From: JALEFZ01 sp039817415
GTDB lineage: Bacteria > Bacteroidota > Bacteroidia > J057
Assembly: GCA_039817415.1 (NCBI GenBank)
Contig: JBCBVV010000065.1
Coordinates: forward strand, 1-33,801
Direction of reading: 5' to 3'
DNA length: 33,801 nt
The notes beneath the pieces are model-generated. The model was not told where the DNA came from. It saw only the letters and a program-made list of their open reading frames with translations, and searched no databases. Shown one piece after another: positions 22,450 to 33,300 of this stretch. Positions within the stretch are counted from its first letter, which is position 1. Every line of letters starts with the position of its first letter. The translations under genes and the position numbers were made by a program.

Positions 22450-24759
22450 TTAATTTCCTGTCCTCCCCCAATTTTTATTGGGTGTTGGTCCAAGCTCCAA
22501 TTCAAGCATTCCTCCATGGGCAAATCGTTGATGAGAGAACTGAAAAGCATTCCATACAGCTCCATTTAGGCTGGCTGATTGGATATATATATTTTCTGGG
22601 GAATTATCCTGAACCTTGATCACAAAGGTTTTTCCAGGATAGTAAGCAGGATGTAAATCTATTCGCACCTCATCAAACAAAGGAGAGGTAATTTCATACT
22701 GGGAATTTGCCCCAGCTCCTCCATCCATTTGGAAAAGGCCGATTGCCATCAAAACCCCCAAGGCTCCCATTTGACCTTGATCTTCATCTCCATTATACCC
22801 TCCATAAGGAGTAATGTCACCAAAGGTGATTTCTTTGACTTCTCTTACCCATTTTTGGCTCAACCAAGGCGCGCCAGCATGGTTGAATAGGTGCGCCATT
22901 TGGCAAGAAGGCTGGTTTTCATAATCTACCCAGCTTTCTGCATGTTTTCCATGATCGGTAATGAATTGATTGGAGCGCGATTTTGAAAAGGATCTCTCTA
23001 GTCTTTTCTGGAACGCCTTTTCTCCCCCCATTAATTCGATTAATCCAAGTGGATCATGAGGCACAAAGAAGGAGTAGATCGCAGCATTACTTTCACAAAA
23101 TCCTTTGGTAGAAAAGCCTTTCCCCACGGCTTTAAATGGCTTTATCCAATTTCCTTGTAGGTTTTTGGGATGGATAAATCCCTTTTTATCATTCCAAAGA
23201 AGACGATAATTTTGACTTCGATGATTGAATTGGGCATAATCTTCCTCCATTCCCATCGATTGAGCCATTTGCCCCAAACACCAGTCCTGATAGGCATATT
23301 CCAAGGTCATGGAAGCACCATCCTTATGATAGCCCTTTCCAGGTAATCCTTCTGGAACATATCCCAATTCGATGTATTCCTTCATTCCCCCTCCTGTAGG
23401 AAGCTGCCCGTGTTCGTAGCCTGCCCTATCTCGAATTCCACCAGGAAATGCGTTCTTTTTCAGTCCTTCGAAAGCTAGCTGGCTATCATAGTTTCTGATG
23501 CCTTTGTTATAAGCAGTAGCAAAAAAGGAGGCTGCAGGATCACCTATCATAACATAGGTATAGTTCCCTCCTGAAGGCCCTCTAGGAATAAGGCCACCAT
23601 CTTTGTACATATTGACCATGGAACTGCAAAATCCATCCATGATTTCTGGATAGGCCATTGACCAAAGGACATTAAGCGTCCAGTGACTTCCCCACCAAGC
23701 ATCAAAGTTATATTGTGGAAATATAGGCTGGTTCTTTTCATTCAAAGGAACTTGCCTAATCTTGGCTCTTTCCCCTGTCATGTCACAATAGCTTCCATCC
23801 ACATTGCTGACTGTTCTACGACCCAACAGCGCATGCCATAAGTCTGTATAGAATTTCACCTGTTGTTTTCGACTTCCTCCTTTTACCTGAATTCTTGAGA
23901 GCATCTCATTCCATTCCTCTCTTGATCCTTCGACCACTCGCTCAAAATCCCAATGTGATAATTCTGACTTCATGTTCATCCAGGCATCCTCTATACTTGT
24001 ATAGGAAATGGCTGCCTTCATCAGGATGGGTTTTCCATCTGCTTCTAATCGTAGGTAAGCACCATTATTTTTACCATACATAAGATCAGATTGGGGAAGG
24101 AGTTTCCCGTTTTCCCAACCTCCCATGTCTTTAATGGCGTGATCTAGTTCGATGGCAAAGTACACATAGGTTGATTTCGGTCTTCGCCGAGTGGGTCCCA
24201 TCAGAGAATACCCTTCTATTCGATGCTCGTCTACTTTCTTGACCAAGGATGAATCGGTATCGCTATGTGCCAAATAGGCTCCGGTAAACAGATTGATAAA
24301 GGCAGAATCCGACGAAGGAAAGGTGTACTTATGAAAACCCACACGGGTGGTAGAAGTTAGTTCTGCTACAATACCATATCGGTCCAACTCAACTTTATGA
24401 TAACCTGGCTGGGCGATTTCTTTTTCGTGGGTAAAGGAAGACTTCGTGTTCTCCATTCCTTTATGAGCCAGTACTTTACCTGTAGTAGGCATAATGGGCA
24501 AGGCGGACATTTGCCAAGCGTGGACATGGCTAAAGCATCGAATGTGTTGTTTGTCATAAAAGTATCCACTTTTCCAAGAGCCTTTTGTCCATGTATCAGG
24601 GCTCAGATTGACCATTCCAAAAGGTCTTGTAGCGGATGAAAAATAGAACCATCTACTTTGGTGGGTATCAATAAAGGGATCAACCAGATCGACTGGATGT
24701 TGGGCGAAGTGGTTTGTTCCCCAACAGAGGAGACAAAGGCATAAAAAAAATCTATTCAT
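22450..24759 (-). CDS. GH92 exo-acting alpha-mannosidase-family glycosidase
   Basis: A 769-residue exported enzyme of glycoside hydrolase family 92, calcium-dependent inverting enzymes that mostly trim alpha-mannosides from glycans. A signal peptide covers about 1-19 (LCLCLLCWGTNHFAQ). Family hallmarks: VDLVDPFIDTHQSRWFYFSSATRPFGMVNLSPDTW at the mature start, GYFYDKQHIRCFSHVHAWQMS, then a catalytic (alpha/alpha)6 barrel with FDAWWGSHWTLNVLWSMAYPEIMDGF and YGGYNGDEDQGQMGALGVLMAIGLF. The GDEDQGQM motif (657-664) holds the acidic pair assigned to the catalytic base in the family. Length is normal. It follows the DUF2237 gene by 36 bp and precedes the gene at 21017. Linkage specificity cannot be told. 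Confidence 0.93.
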   Translation of the reverse strand: MNRFFLCLCLLCWGTNHFAQHPVDLVDPFIDTHQSRWFYFSSATRPFGMVNLSPDTWTKGSWKSGYFYDKQHIRCFSHVHAWQMSALPIMPTTGKVLAHKGMENTKSSFTHEKEIAQPGYHKVELDRYGIVAELTSTTRVGFHKYTFPSSDSAFINLFTGAYLAHSDTDSSLVKKVDEHRIEGYSLMGPTRRRPKSTYVYFAIELDHAIKDMGGWENGKLLPQSDLMYGKNNGAYLRLEADGKPILMKAAISYTSIEDAWMNMKSELSHWDFERVVEGSREEWNEMLSRIQVKGGSRKQQVKFYTDLWHALLGRRTVSNVDGSYCDMTGERAKIRQVPLNEKNQPIFPQYNFDAWWGSHWTLNVLWSMAYPEIMDGFCSSMVNMYKDGGLIPRGPSGGNYTYVMIGDPAASFFATAYNKGIRNYDSQLAFEGLKKNAFPGGIRDRAGYEHGQLPTGGGMKEYIELGYVPEGLPGKGYHKDGASMTLEYAYQDWCLGQMAQSMGMEEDYAQFNHRSQNYRLLWNDKKGFIHPKNLQGNWIKPFKAVGKGFSTKGFCESNAAIYSFFVPHDPLGLIELMGGEKAFQKRLERSFSKSRSNQFITDHGKHAESWVDYENQPSCQMAHLFNHAGAPWLSQKWVREVKEITFGDITPYGGYNGDEDQGQMGALGVLMAIGLFQMDGGAGANSQYEITSPLFDEVRIDLHPAYYPGKTFVIKVQDNSPENIYIQSASLNGAVWNAFQFSHQRFAHGGMLELELGPTPNKNWGRTGN

Positions 24760-24795
24760 AGGAGATTGGCTTCTCCTAAATATACAAATAGCGGT

Positions 24796-25251
24796 TTATT
24801 TGAGGGCCTTCTCTTGAAGCATTTCAAGGCTAACGTACTGTAGTACTTTTTGATGTGTACTGGCTAATTTAACTGGTGGAGCAAGACCAGCATCATAGGC
24901 CTCTTTCCATCTCATCGCACAGAGACACCATTGATCACCAGCTTTTAAACCAGGGAAGCCATAAGCTGGAAAGGGAGTTTTCAAATCATTCCCGCAGCTG
25001 GCAGAATAATTCAGAAAATCATCCGTCATGATCGCACAAATCACGTGAACACCTCTGTCATCTGGCCCTGTGTTACATGAGCCATCGCGGTAAAATCCAG
25101 TAATTGGGTCCAGGCAACAAGCTTGTAGGGGTTCACCAAGGACGTTTAAGGAAGGCTCAAGGGTCATCATGTCTGTTTTTGGGTTTCCTGTATGTAGATT
25201 CAATCCTATGAATAGCCCTAAAATGGGCAGGATCACACTAATGGCTTTCAT
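24796..25251 (-). CDS. DUF2237-family protein with an N-terminal hydrophobic leader
   Basis: A 151-residue protein whose residues from about 36 on (NVLGEPLQACCLDPITGFYRDGSCNTGPDDRGVHVICAIMTDDFL, then GDQWCLCAMRWKEAYDAGLAPPVKLASTHQKVL) match the DUF2237 family, about 115-125 residues, with conserved Cys, Asp and His residues. Function of the family is unknown. The first 27 residues (SVILPILGLFIGLNLHTG) look like a signal peptide or anchor, which is unusual, since most members I know lack one. ATG codons at 28 and 29 would give a normal cytoplasmic-length protein, so the start is uncertain. It is the first gene of a probable minus-strand unit with GH92. Confidence 0.85.
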   Translation of the reverse strand: MKAISVILPILGLFIGLNLHTGNPKTDMMTLEPSLNVLGEPLQACCLDPITGFYRDGSCNTGPDDRGVHVICAIMTDDFLNYSASCGNDLKTPFPAYGFPGLKAGDQWCLCAMRWKEAYDAGLAPPVKLASTHQKVLQYVSLEMLQEKALK

Positions 25252-25568
25252 TCTTTTATGGAGTCAACTTATACTTTAGTCCTTTTGTTCTACCAGTTGA
25301 ATCGAATCTCAAAAGTTCTTTTAGGGGACGAAGGGCGTCGTTTACCCGTAAAAATGTGGCGGATACAGGAAAGTACGTAGGGGATTAGACATATCAACCT
25401 GCTCCAATTTGACCGATAATTAAATTTCCCATAGTTTGTATTAATTGGGTTATGCACTCGGAAAGGTCAATCATGAGTAGGAATGTCAACAAACAAGCCA
25501 TTTCGTAATGTTTAGGATTCTCATTCCCTTTTTAGCCCTATCCATCTTAAAACTAACTAAAGCTACAT
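25252..25568. other. Intergenic region with divergent promoters
   Basis: A 317-bp gap between the divergent DUF2237 and amidohydrolase genes. No gene or convincing repeat is seen. A weak promoter candidate for the plus-strand gene is TTTG (25408-25411) and TAGTTTG (25432-25438, one base short of TAnnTTTG). Confidence 0.4.
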
Positions 25569-28500
25569 ATGAAAAGAATTGTCCTTGGGGCAGTTTGTTT
25601 GTTTTTATATGCTTCCCTTCAAGCCCAAGAGACCTTCCCGGTCAATGGGGTAAGAGATGCGAGAACGCACGTAACAGCATTCACCCATGCCACCATTCAC
25701 ACCAATCATCAAACTACACTAGAAGATGCTACCTTGTTGATACAAGAAGATCGCATAATTGGTGTAGGGAATGGGATTGAAATCCCCAAAAATGCCAAGG
25801 TCATAGACCTAGAAGGTAAACACATTTATCCTTCATTTATAGACTTGCACACTTCTTATGGAATGCCAGAAGTGAAGCGCCCTGCCTTTCGACGAGGAGG
25901 TAGTGAGGTCATCCAACCTCAAACAAAAGGGCCCTACAACCAAAACGATGCCATCAAAGCCCATATTAATGCGGTCGAAGTCTTCAAAAAGGATGAAAAA
26001 TGGGCTTCCTCAATGAGAGGACAAGGCTTTGGTGCGGTCCTTACCCATCATCCAGATGGCCTAGCACGGGGTACCTCTGCCTTTGTCACCTTGCATGATG
26101 GAACTGAAAACAAGGTAGTTTTAAAAGGGAAAGCGGGCGCACACTATAGTTTTGCAAAAGGGACTTCTACCATGAATTACCCATCATCAATCATGGGCTA
26201 TATGGCACTTCTACGCCAGACGATGTTAGATGCAACATGGTACCAACAGGTTGGTAAAAATAAATTCCACGACGAAGGGCTCGAAGCCATGTTGGCGAAC
26301 AAAGGCCTCCCTCAATTCTTCACCACTCGAGGGAAGTTAAATTTTATGCGGGCAGATAAATTGGGAGATGAGTTTGGGGTGCAGTATGTCATCAAAGGAA
26401 CAGGAGATGAATATCAAAACCTCGATTGGATCAAGAAATCGAAAGCTCCAATTATCCTTCCGTTGAATTTCCCTAAGGCTTATGATGTTACTGATCCCTA
26501 CGATGCCCTCAATGTCAGTTTGGCTCAAATGAAGCACTGGGAACTGGCTCCTTCCAATCCAGCAAGACTTATAGATGCGGGCATGACACTTGCCTTTACG
26601 ACTGATGGGATTCGCAACAAAAAAGGATTTATGGCCGCTCTTCAAAAAGCTATCAAAGCAGGATTGAGTGAAGAAATGGCCCTTAAGTCGCTCACTAGCA
26701 CGCCAGCTGAATTGGCAGGTGTAAATGATATGTTGGGAACTTTGGATAAAGGAAAATTAGCCAACTTCATTATCACCTCTGACAACGTTTTTTCAAAGGG
26801 AAATAAAATTTACCATAATGTGATCCAGGGTAAGTCATTTCCTATAAATGCCTTGCCCGAAGAAGATATTAGAGGCGAATACATTCTGGAGGTATCTAAT
26901 TGGATCCATAAGCTGAGTATTAGTGGTACTGCTGAAAAACCATCTTATCAGGTAATTTCAGGTGATTCAACCAAGCTCAAGACAAGTGGTTCCTTCAAGG
27001 ATGGATGGCTGACACTCTCCTATTCCACAGATAAATCCAATACCCAGACCATCAGACTTTCTGGAACTCGTAGTGGAACCAATTTAAGTGGAGAAGGCCA
27101 AATGGAGGATGGAGATTGGGTCTCTTGGGTAGCAAAATACAGAGGACCATCTGAGGCAAAAGGAGGGGGCAAAAAAGGTCCAAAGGGTAAAATGGGAGAG
27201 AAAAAGGAAATTAAGTTGGGGGACGTCATTTTCCCCTTCGTAGCCTATGGTTCTCAGGAATTGCCCCAGCAGGAGGATGTACTATTCCAAAATGCTACTG
27301 TTTGGACCAATGAAGCTGATGGCAAAGTTGAAGGAATGGATGTATTGGTGAAGGATGGAAAAATTGCCAAAGTTGGAAAAAGGCTAAAAGCAGGTAAAGC
27401 CAAAGTTATTGATGGAAGCGGAATGCACCTTACACCTGGTGTGATTGATGAGCATTCACATATCGCATTAAGTGGCGTAAATGATGTAGCCATCATTTCT
27501 TCTATGGTAAAAATGAAAGATGCGGTAGACCATGAGAGTATCAATATGTATCGTCAGCTTTCAGGTGGAGTAGTGGCAGCTCAATTGCTTCATGGTTCTG
27601 CCAATCCGATTGGGGGCCAATCAGCATTGGTTAAGTTCCGCTGGGGACAGACCCCTGATGGCCTTCTGATTAAAGATGCAGACGAATACATCAAATTTGC
27701 ACTTGGAGAAAATGTAAAGCGCTCAAGAAGTAGCAATTCTATCCGTTTCCCACAATCTCGAATGGGAGTAGAAATGGTCTATGTTGATGGTTTCACCCGT
27801 GCATTGGAATATGGGGAGAAATGGAAAGCCTACAAGGCCAACCCTGCGTCTACAGAGGTACCTCGTCAAGATTTGGCCCTTGATGCCTTACTCGAAATTA
27901 TCAACAAAGAGCGTTTCATTACCTGTCATTCCTATGTCCAGTCGGAAATCACGATGCTGATGCGTGTTGCAGAGCGATTTGGATTCCGTGTAAATACCTT
28001 CACCCATATTTTGGAGGGCTATAAAGTAGCTGATAAAATGGCCAAACACGGAGTGGGAGGATCATCCTTTGCGGACTGGTGGGGCTATAAGTTTGAGGTA
28101 TACGAAGCCATCCCTTATAACGCTACCCTCATGGCTGCTCAAGGCGTAACGGTTGCGATCAACTCAGACAATGCAGAAATGGCCCGTCGTCTAAATCAAG
28201 AGGCTGCCAAATCTGTTAAGTACGGTGGGATGTCAGAAGAAGATGCCTTTAAGATGGTTACACTAAACCCGGCTAAGCTTCTCCATCTTGACCACAGGAT
28301 GGGTTCGATTAAAGTAGGAAAGGATGCAGATCTTGTCCTATGGACCGATCACCCCTTGTCAATTTATGCCAAGTCCGCAATTACCATGGTAGATGGAACC
28401 ATTTACTACAGCTTGGAGAGAGATGAAAAATTGAGAGAGGAAATCCAGGCTGAGCGCATGAGATTGATCGAGAAAATGAAGTCAGAGAAAAAGGCTGGAG

Positions 28501-28595
28501 GTCCTACTCAGAGAGCTTGGGGGCGCCCACGCCATAGCTGGCATTGTGATGAGATCATTGACTACCAATTGGAAGCCACACACGGACATGATTAA
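25569..28595 (+). CDS. Exported two-domain amidohydrolase-family protein
   Basis: A 1008-residue exported protein (signal peptide about 1-20) with two amidohydrolase-superfamily modules. The N-terminal module (about 35-430) has the usual beta-sandwich start and KHIYPSFIDLHTSYG, but the metal-binding HxH is reduced to His94-Thr-Ser, so it is probably inactive. A beta-rich insertion follows (about 440-540) with a Gly/Lys-rich linker (about 528-545). The C-terminal module (about 565-990) keeps its metal ligands: DEHSH (His629, His631), CHS (His787), THILEG (His813) and SDN (Asp867). The C-terminal tail is His/Cys-rich (RHSWHCDEII). Related enzymes include imidazolonepropionase and prolidase-type peptidases; the substrate is unknown. 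The next gene follows 27 bp downstream. Confidence 0.9.
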   Translation: MKRIVLGAVCLFLYASLQAQETFPVNGVRDARTHVTAFTHATIHTNHQTTLEDATLLIQEDRIIGVGNGIEIPKNAKVIDLEGKHIYPSFIDLHTSYGMPEVKRPAFRRGGSEVIQPQTKGPYNQNDAIKAHINAVEVFKKDEKWASSMRGQGFGAVLTHHPDGLARGTSAFVTLHDGTENKVVLKGKAGAHYSFAKGTSTMNYPSSIMGYMALLRQTMLDATWYQQVGKNKFHDEGLEAMLANKGLPQFFTTRGKLNFMRADKLGDEFGVQYVIKGTGDEYQNLDWIKKSKAPIILPLNFPKAYDVTDPYDALNVSLAQMKHWELAPSNPARLIDAGMTLAFTTDGIRNKKGFMAALQKAIKAGLSEEMALKSLTSTPAELAGVNDMLGTLDKGKLANFIITSDNVFSKGNKIYHNVIQGKSFPINALPEEDIRGEYILEVSNWIHKLSISGTAEKPSYQVISGDSTKLKTSGSFKDGWLTLSYSTDKSNTQTIRLSGTRSGTNLSGEGQMEDGDWVSWVAKYRGPSEAKGGGKKGPKGKMGEKKEIKLGDVIFPFVAYGSQELPQQEDVLFQNATVWTNEADGKVEGMDVLVKDGKIAKVGKRLKAGKAKVIDGSGMHLTPGVIDEHSHIALSGVNDVAIISSMVKMKDAVDHESINMYRQLSGGVVAAQLLHGSANPIGGQSALVKFRWGQTPDGLLIKDADEYIKFALGENVKRSRSSNSIRFPQSRMGVEMVYVDGFTRALEYGEKWKAYKANPASTEVPRQDLALDALLEIINKERFITCHSYVQSEITMLMRVAERFGFRVNTFTHILEGYKVADKMAKHGVGGSSFADWWGYKFEVYEAIPYNATLMAAQGVTVAINSDNAEMARRLNQEAAKSVKYGGMSEEDAFKMVTLNPAKLLHLDHRMGSIKVGKDADLVLWTDHPLSIYAKSAITMVDGTIYYSLERDEKLREEIQAERMRLIEKMKSEKKAGGPTQRAWGRPRHSWHCDEIIDYQLEATHGHD

Positions 28596-28622
28596 GAGGT
28601 CTAACCAATCAAAAAGAACATT

Positions 28623-29924
28623 GTGAATAAGTTATCATATATCATTTTTAGTGGACTATTTCTACTCATGCTTTCTAGTTATGGGCAAGTAGTCCCCTCG
28701 CCAGCCCCTGCTCAAACAAAGGGTATAGTCTTGAATGGCGCTACTCTCCATCTGGGAAATGGCGAAATTATTGAAAACGGAACCCTCGCCTTCGCCAATG
28801 GAAAAATCGTTCATTGTGGGGGAGAAGTGAGCGACTTCGTCGGGTATGAGGTCATTGATGTTTCAGGAAAGCATATTTATCCAGGATTCATTCTCCCCAA
28901 TACCCCTTTGGGACTTGTAGAAGTAAACGCCGTTCGGGCAAGTGTGGATTCTCGCGAAACGGGCGGATTCAATCCAGAAGTTCGAAGCATTGTAGCCTAC
29001 AATTCAGACTCACATGCTATTCCAACCACCCGTACCAATGGCATTCTCACAGCTCAAATTGCTCCTCAAGCTGGTTTGGTCAGTGGTTCATCTTCGATCG
29101 TTCAGCTCGATGCTTGGAATTGGGAAGACGCAGTTATCAAGATGGATGGGGGCATTCATATGAGTTGGCCACAAGAAACACTGGGACCAAGATGGTGGAT
29201 GGGTGAAACCAACCGTCGTCCTAATCCTAATTATAAAAAATCCATTGAGGCACTGACTCAGACTTTGATGGACGGAGCTGTATACGCAGGGGAGTCTTCT
29301 CCTCCCACTATCAACCTTAAGTTGGAGGCCATGAAGGGCTTGTACGATGGAAGTAAGACCATGTTTGTAGAGGTCAACAATGCCAAGGCTATCATCAAAA
29401 GTGTGAATTTCTTAAAAAAGCATGGTGTACAGAAGATTGTGGTCGTGGGAGCCTCGCAGGCTTGGTATGCGAAGGACTTTCTCAAAGCCCATAATATCCC
29501 GGTCATCCTACGAGATGTCCATTCTCTTCCTTCCACAACTGAGGAAGATGTGGATATGCCGTACAAACTGCCAGCTCTATTGCATAAAGAAGGAATTACA
29601 GTATGCCTAGGCTATCGGAATCCTTTTTCGGCAAGGAACCTGCCATTCTTTGCAGGAACGACAGCAGGCTATGGATTGAGCAAGGAAGAAGCCTTAAGTT
29701 TGATTACTTCTAATACGGCTAAAGTGCTGGGTGTAGAAAATCGCCTTGGTACCCTAGCCATAGGGAAAGATGCCACCCTTTTTGTTTCTTCAGGAGATGC
29801 ACTTGATATGCGTACCAATATCTTGGAACATGCATTTATTGAAGGAAGAAAAATCGAACTTGACGATAAACATCAAATGCTTTACCGAAGGTATAAGGAG
29901 AAGTATGAAGCGATGAAGGAATAA
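28623..29924 (+). CDS. Exported degenerate amidohydrolase-family protein
   Basis: A 433-residue exported protein (signal peptide about 1-21, start codon GTG) with one amidohydrolase-superfamily module. It resembles the degenerate N-terminal half of the upstream 1008-residue protein: both have KHIYP(G/S)FI, then a G(L/F)-x-SG(S/T)S patch in the same order. The HxH metal motif is replaced by LPNTPLG (91-97), so it should not bind the usual two-metal centre. The end of the fold (EEALSLITSNTAKVLGVENRLGTLAIGKDATLFVSSGD, about 357-393) is normal. Together the two genes encode one active and two inactive modules. A subunit or scaffold role for this protein is inferred. A terminator follows. Confidence 0.85.
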   Translation: MNKLSYIIFSGLFLLMLSSYGQVVPSPAPAQTKGIVLNGATLHLGNGEIIENGTLAFANGKIVHCGGEVSDFVGYEVIDVSGKHIYPGFILPNTPLGLVEVNAVRASVDSRETGGFNPEVRSIVAYNSDSHAIPTTRTNGILTAQIAPQAGLVSGSSSIVQLDAWNWEDAVIKMDGGIHMSWPQETLGPRWWMGETNRRPNPNYKKSIEALTQTLMDGAVYAGESSPPTINLKLEAMKGLYDGSKTMFVEVNNAKAIIKSVNFLKKHGVQKIVVVGASQAWYAKDFLKAHNIPVILRDVHSLPSTTEEDVDMPYKLPALLHKEGITVCLGYRNPFSARNLPFFAGTTAGYGLSKEEALSLITSNTAKVLGVENRLGTLAIGKDATLFVSSGDALDMRTNILEHAFIEGRKIELDDKHQMLYRRYKEKYEAMKE

Positions 29925-29961
29925 TTAAATCTGACCTACTATATTTTTTTTAAAAAAAGGG

Positions 29962-30005
29962 AACGGATTGAAGAAGAATTACTTTCTTTTTCAATCCGTT
30001 TTTTA
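29962..30005 (+). terminator. Intrinsic terminator of the amidohydrolase operon
   Basis: AACGGATTGAA (29962-29972) pairs with TTCAATCCGTT (29990-30000), extended inward by a few pairs, and is followed by TTTT. It starts 38 bp past the stop codon at 29924. Confidence 0.85.
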
Positions 30006-30157
30006 TGGTTCAGTCCATCCCAGTATTGAAGGTACCCTTCAAAAAAAATTGAACATCTGTCTTTTTGAATTTTTGAGCTTGGTTATGAAAAAGTGCCCAT
30101 ATATGCAATGAGAGGACTTTTTCCCTATCCAAAGATATAATTTGCGTTAATTATAAC

Positions 30158-30190
30158 TTTTGGAATATTTTATCATAAGCTATATATTTG
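30158..30190 (+). promoter_or_regulatory. Bacteroidota-type promoter for the modular secreted protein
   Basis: TTTTG (30158-30162), 20 bp, then TATATTTG (30183-30190), an exact TAnnTTTG. The expected leader is about 110 nt before the ATG at 30310. Confidence 0.5.
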
Positions 30191-30309
30191 ATCAGATGCC
30201 CTAAATATTATTGACTTGTTAATTTTGGCGGCGTGTAGTTTAGCCAAATTATAAAGGTCTAAACAGCATTTCCCGCAAATAATGACACACTAATCTTCTG
30301 TATTCAGCC

Positions 30310-33300
30310 ATGATTTACCCCATTATTAACAGACTGAAAAGTTACTGGCTCTACCTTTTTTTGCTGATCACGGCAATTTTATCGCTCGCTTACGCCCCCA
30401 AATTTATGGGTCCAGGTTTGAGTTCGCCTGAAGCATTTACCTCTTATCTTAATGGCAATTTCCCGTCCCAATTGACATCTACTTGGACTTGGAATCAGAT
30501 AAATCGTGCCACTGGAATGAGAAAAATGATCACTGCCAGAAGGATTCCGGGAACTATGAAAATGGCCTTTGCGGATGTTTTTGGAGAAATTTACTCTTGG
30601 GATTTTTCGGATCCTAATCCTTCAAAAGTACTGTTGGGAGATATAGATCCCTCAGGCACTTACACCAATAATAGATTTGGCCTTAAGGGAATCGCCTTTC
30701 ACCCTGAATTTGGACAAAGCGGCTCGCCTAATCGCGAGTACATATACGTTTCCTATGTTCATCATGATACCAAGCGAAGAATAAGCAGGTTCAACATATC
30801 AGCCTCTACTGGATTGCTTGACAACTCTTCTGAATTAGTCATGATAGAATTGGTTACCCCAGGAGGTTCATATCATAGTGTGGGGGAATTGGAATTTGGT
30901 ACGGATGGATTTCTTTACATACCCTTTGGTGATGGACATGGAGGAAATTTTGGTCCCTTGGCTGGAACTACCATTTCTGATACCATCATGAATAATGTCC
31001 AAAGAATAGACAACAACCTTTCTGGCGGAATATTAAGGATTGATGTTGACATGGACCCAAGTAAGAGCCACGCCCCAAGGAAAACCCTTCCACAAGCATT
31101 TCCTGGCGAAGTTTCGGGTGTAGGCTATTGGATTCCAAACGATAACCCTTGGCTGGATATCAACGGGAGCATCATGGAAGAATACTACTCTCTTGGGCAT
31201 AGAAATCCGTGGAAAATGACCATTGACCCACTTACTGGGGATGTTTGGGATGCAGAAGTTGGTCCGGCAAATGGGGAAGAGCTCAATAAGGTGGACAAAG
31301 GTCATAATTATGGATGGCCTTATCGAGTAGGACCCACCGGGGTGATTGCATGGGATAGAAGCCCGCCTAGCGCTCCCCAACCCAATCCCTTTTTAGGTGT
31401 CCTAACAGAACCTATGTTGTCTCCTGATAGAGCAGATGCCACCAGTATGTTGGTAGGATGTGTTTACAGAGGTAGCCTCCATCCAAGTCTATATGGTAAG
31501 GCCATTTGTGCGGATCTATCTAAAAAATACATATGGGCAGTTGGTGGAGACAATACCAGTGGAAGGACTTCGCTTGATACATTAGCCCCAATGCAGGGAA
31601 ATGCATGGACCATTTTTGAAGGCCCTGATGAAGAAATTTACATGTTGGCCACTGGAGGGAATTTATTCAAACTTGAAGGCTCTACCGGAGGGAGTTCTAG
31701 CCTTCCCACTACCCTTTCGGCAACGGGAGCATTCTCCAACCTAACCAATATGACTCCTTCACAAGGCTTTATTCCATATACCGTAAATACTGCTTTGTGG
31801 TCAGACAGAGCAGATAAGTTCAGGTGGATCGCCATCCCCAACGATGGTACACATGATACACCCTCTGAAAAAGTAACTTTTTCCAATGAGGATTATTGGG
31901 AGTTCCCTGAAGGGACAGTAATAGTGAAGCATTTTGAATTGGCCTTAGATGAAAATAACCCTTCTGTAACGACTAAGGTAGAAACAAGATTCATTGTAAT
32001 AGGTAGCGGGGGAAGTGTATATGGGATTACGTATAAATGGCGTGCAGACCAATCAGATGCCGACCTGTTGCCCGCTGGAGATACGGAGAATTATACGATT
32101 ACAGCAACAGGAGGAGGAACCTACACCCAAACCTGGGAATTTCCTGACAGAACTCAATGCTTAAATTGCCATAATGAAAATGCTGGGGATGTACTTGGAA
32201 TCAATACACGACAGCTTAATGGGGAGTTTACCTACCCTTCTACTGGAGCTACTGACAACCAATTAAATACTTGGAATCACCTTAACATCTTTGATGTATC
32301 ACTGGGAGATTCAAAGGATTATCTACGAAACGTTCCCCTTGATGATTTGAGGGCAACTAACCAGTTCAAGGTCCGTTCCTACCTAGATGCAAATTGCTCC
32401 TATTGTCATCAACCAGGAGGAGTTGCAGCAGCATTTGATGCCAGGATCGCTACCTCTATTCATAGTCAGGGCTTAATCCTTGAACCCGTTATTAGTGCAG
32501 TCTCAAAAAAGACACACATCGTAGAGCCAGGTGATGCAGCTAATTCAGAACTTTGGGTAAGGGATAATTCCATATCAACTGATGCGATGCCTCCGTTGGC
32601 AAAAAGCATTGTACATGATGAATACATGCAGGTTCTGACAGATTGGATTAATGGTCTTGAACCGACTCAAACTGATACGCTAGGAGAAGTTGGCAATACA
32701 CAGATTACCCATTCTTGGCAAACACTCAATTTCCAAAGAAGCTATACTTCCCCCATCATCGTAGCAGGGGCAAGTTCTTACAATGAGAATGAGCCCGCTA
32801 ATGTTCGAATTAGGAACTTAACCTCAAACAGTTGTGAAATCCGACTAGATGAATGGGAATGTGACGATGAAACTCACCTTCAAGAAACAGTAGGCTATCT
32901 CATCATAGAAGCAGGTGTACATGTGCTCCCCAACGGGCAGAAACTTATTGCGGACCAAATCTCTGCCAACCAAGACTTTGCTACTTATACCTTCCCAGTA
33001 AGTTTGGCCAGTACACCCGCCATCCTAGGACAAGTGGTTACTGAATTTGAAGCCAATGCTGTTGTAACACGTTTCGATCATACACAGCTATCAAATGCTG
33101 GCTTTAGGATGAAACTTCAGGAGGAAGAAGGGAGCGATGGCATCCATGCAAACGAGACCGTCTGCTTTATCGTTGCTGAGGAAGGAAATTACGACGGTTA
33201 TTTACCTCTTGAAGTAAAAAGGCTTACCAGTCTGGTAGACGATAATTGGACCTACCTGGAATTTGAACAAGACTATGAAAATGACCCAGTATTCCTCAGT

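Larger units (their letters stand above)
29925..30309 (+). other. Intergenic region: terminator plus promoter, no gene
   Basis: A 385-bp gap. It holds the terminator of the amidohydrolase operon (29962-30005) and a promoter candidate for the next gene (30158-30190). Between and after these the DNA is AT-rich with no ORF or repeat that I could support. Confidence 0.5.
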
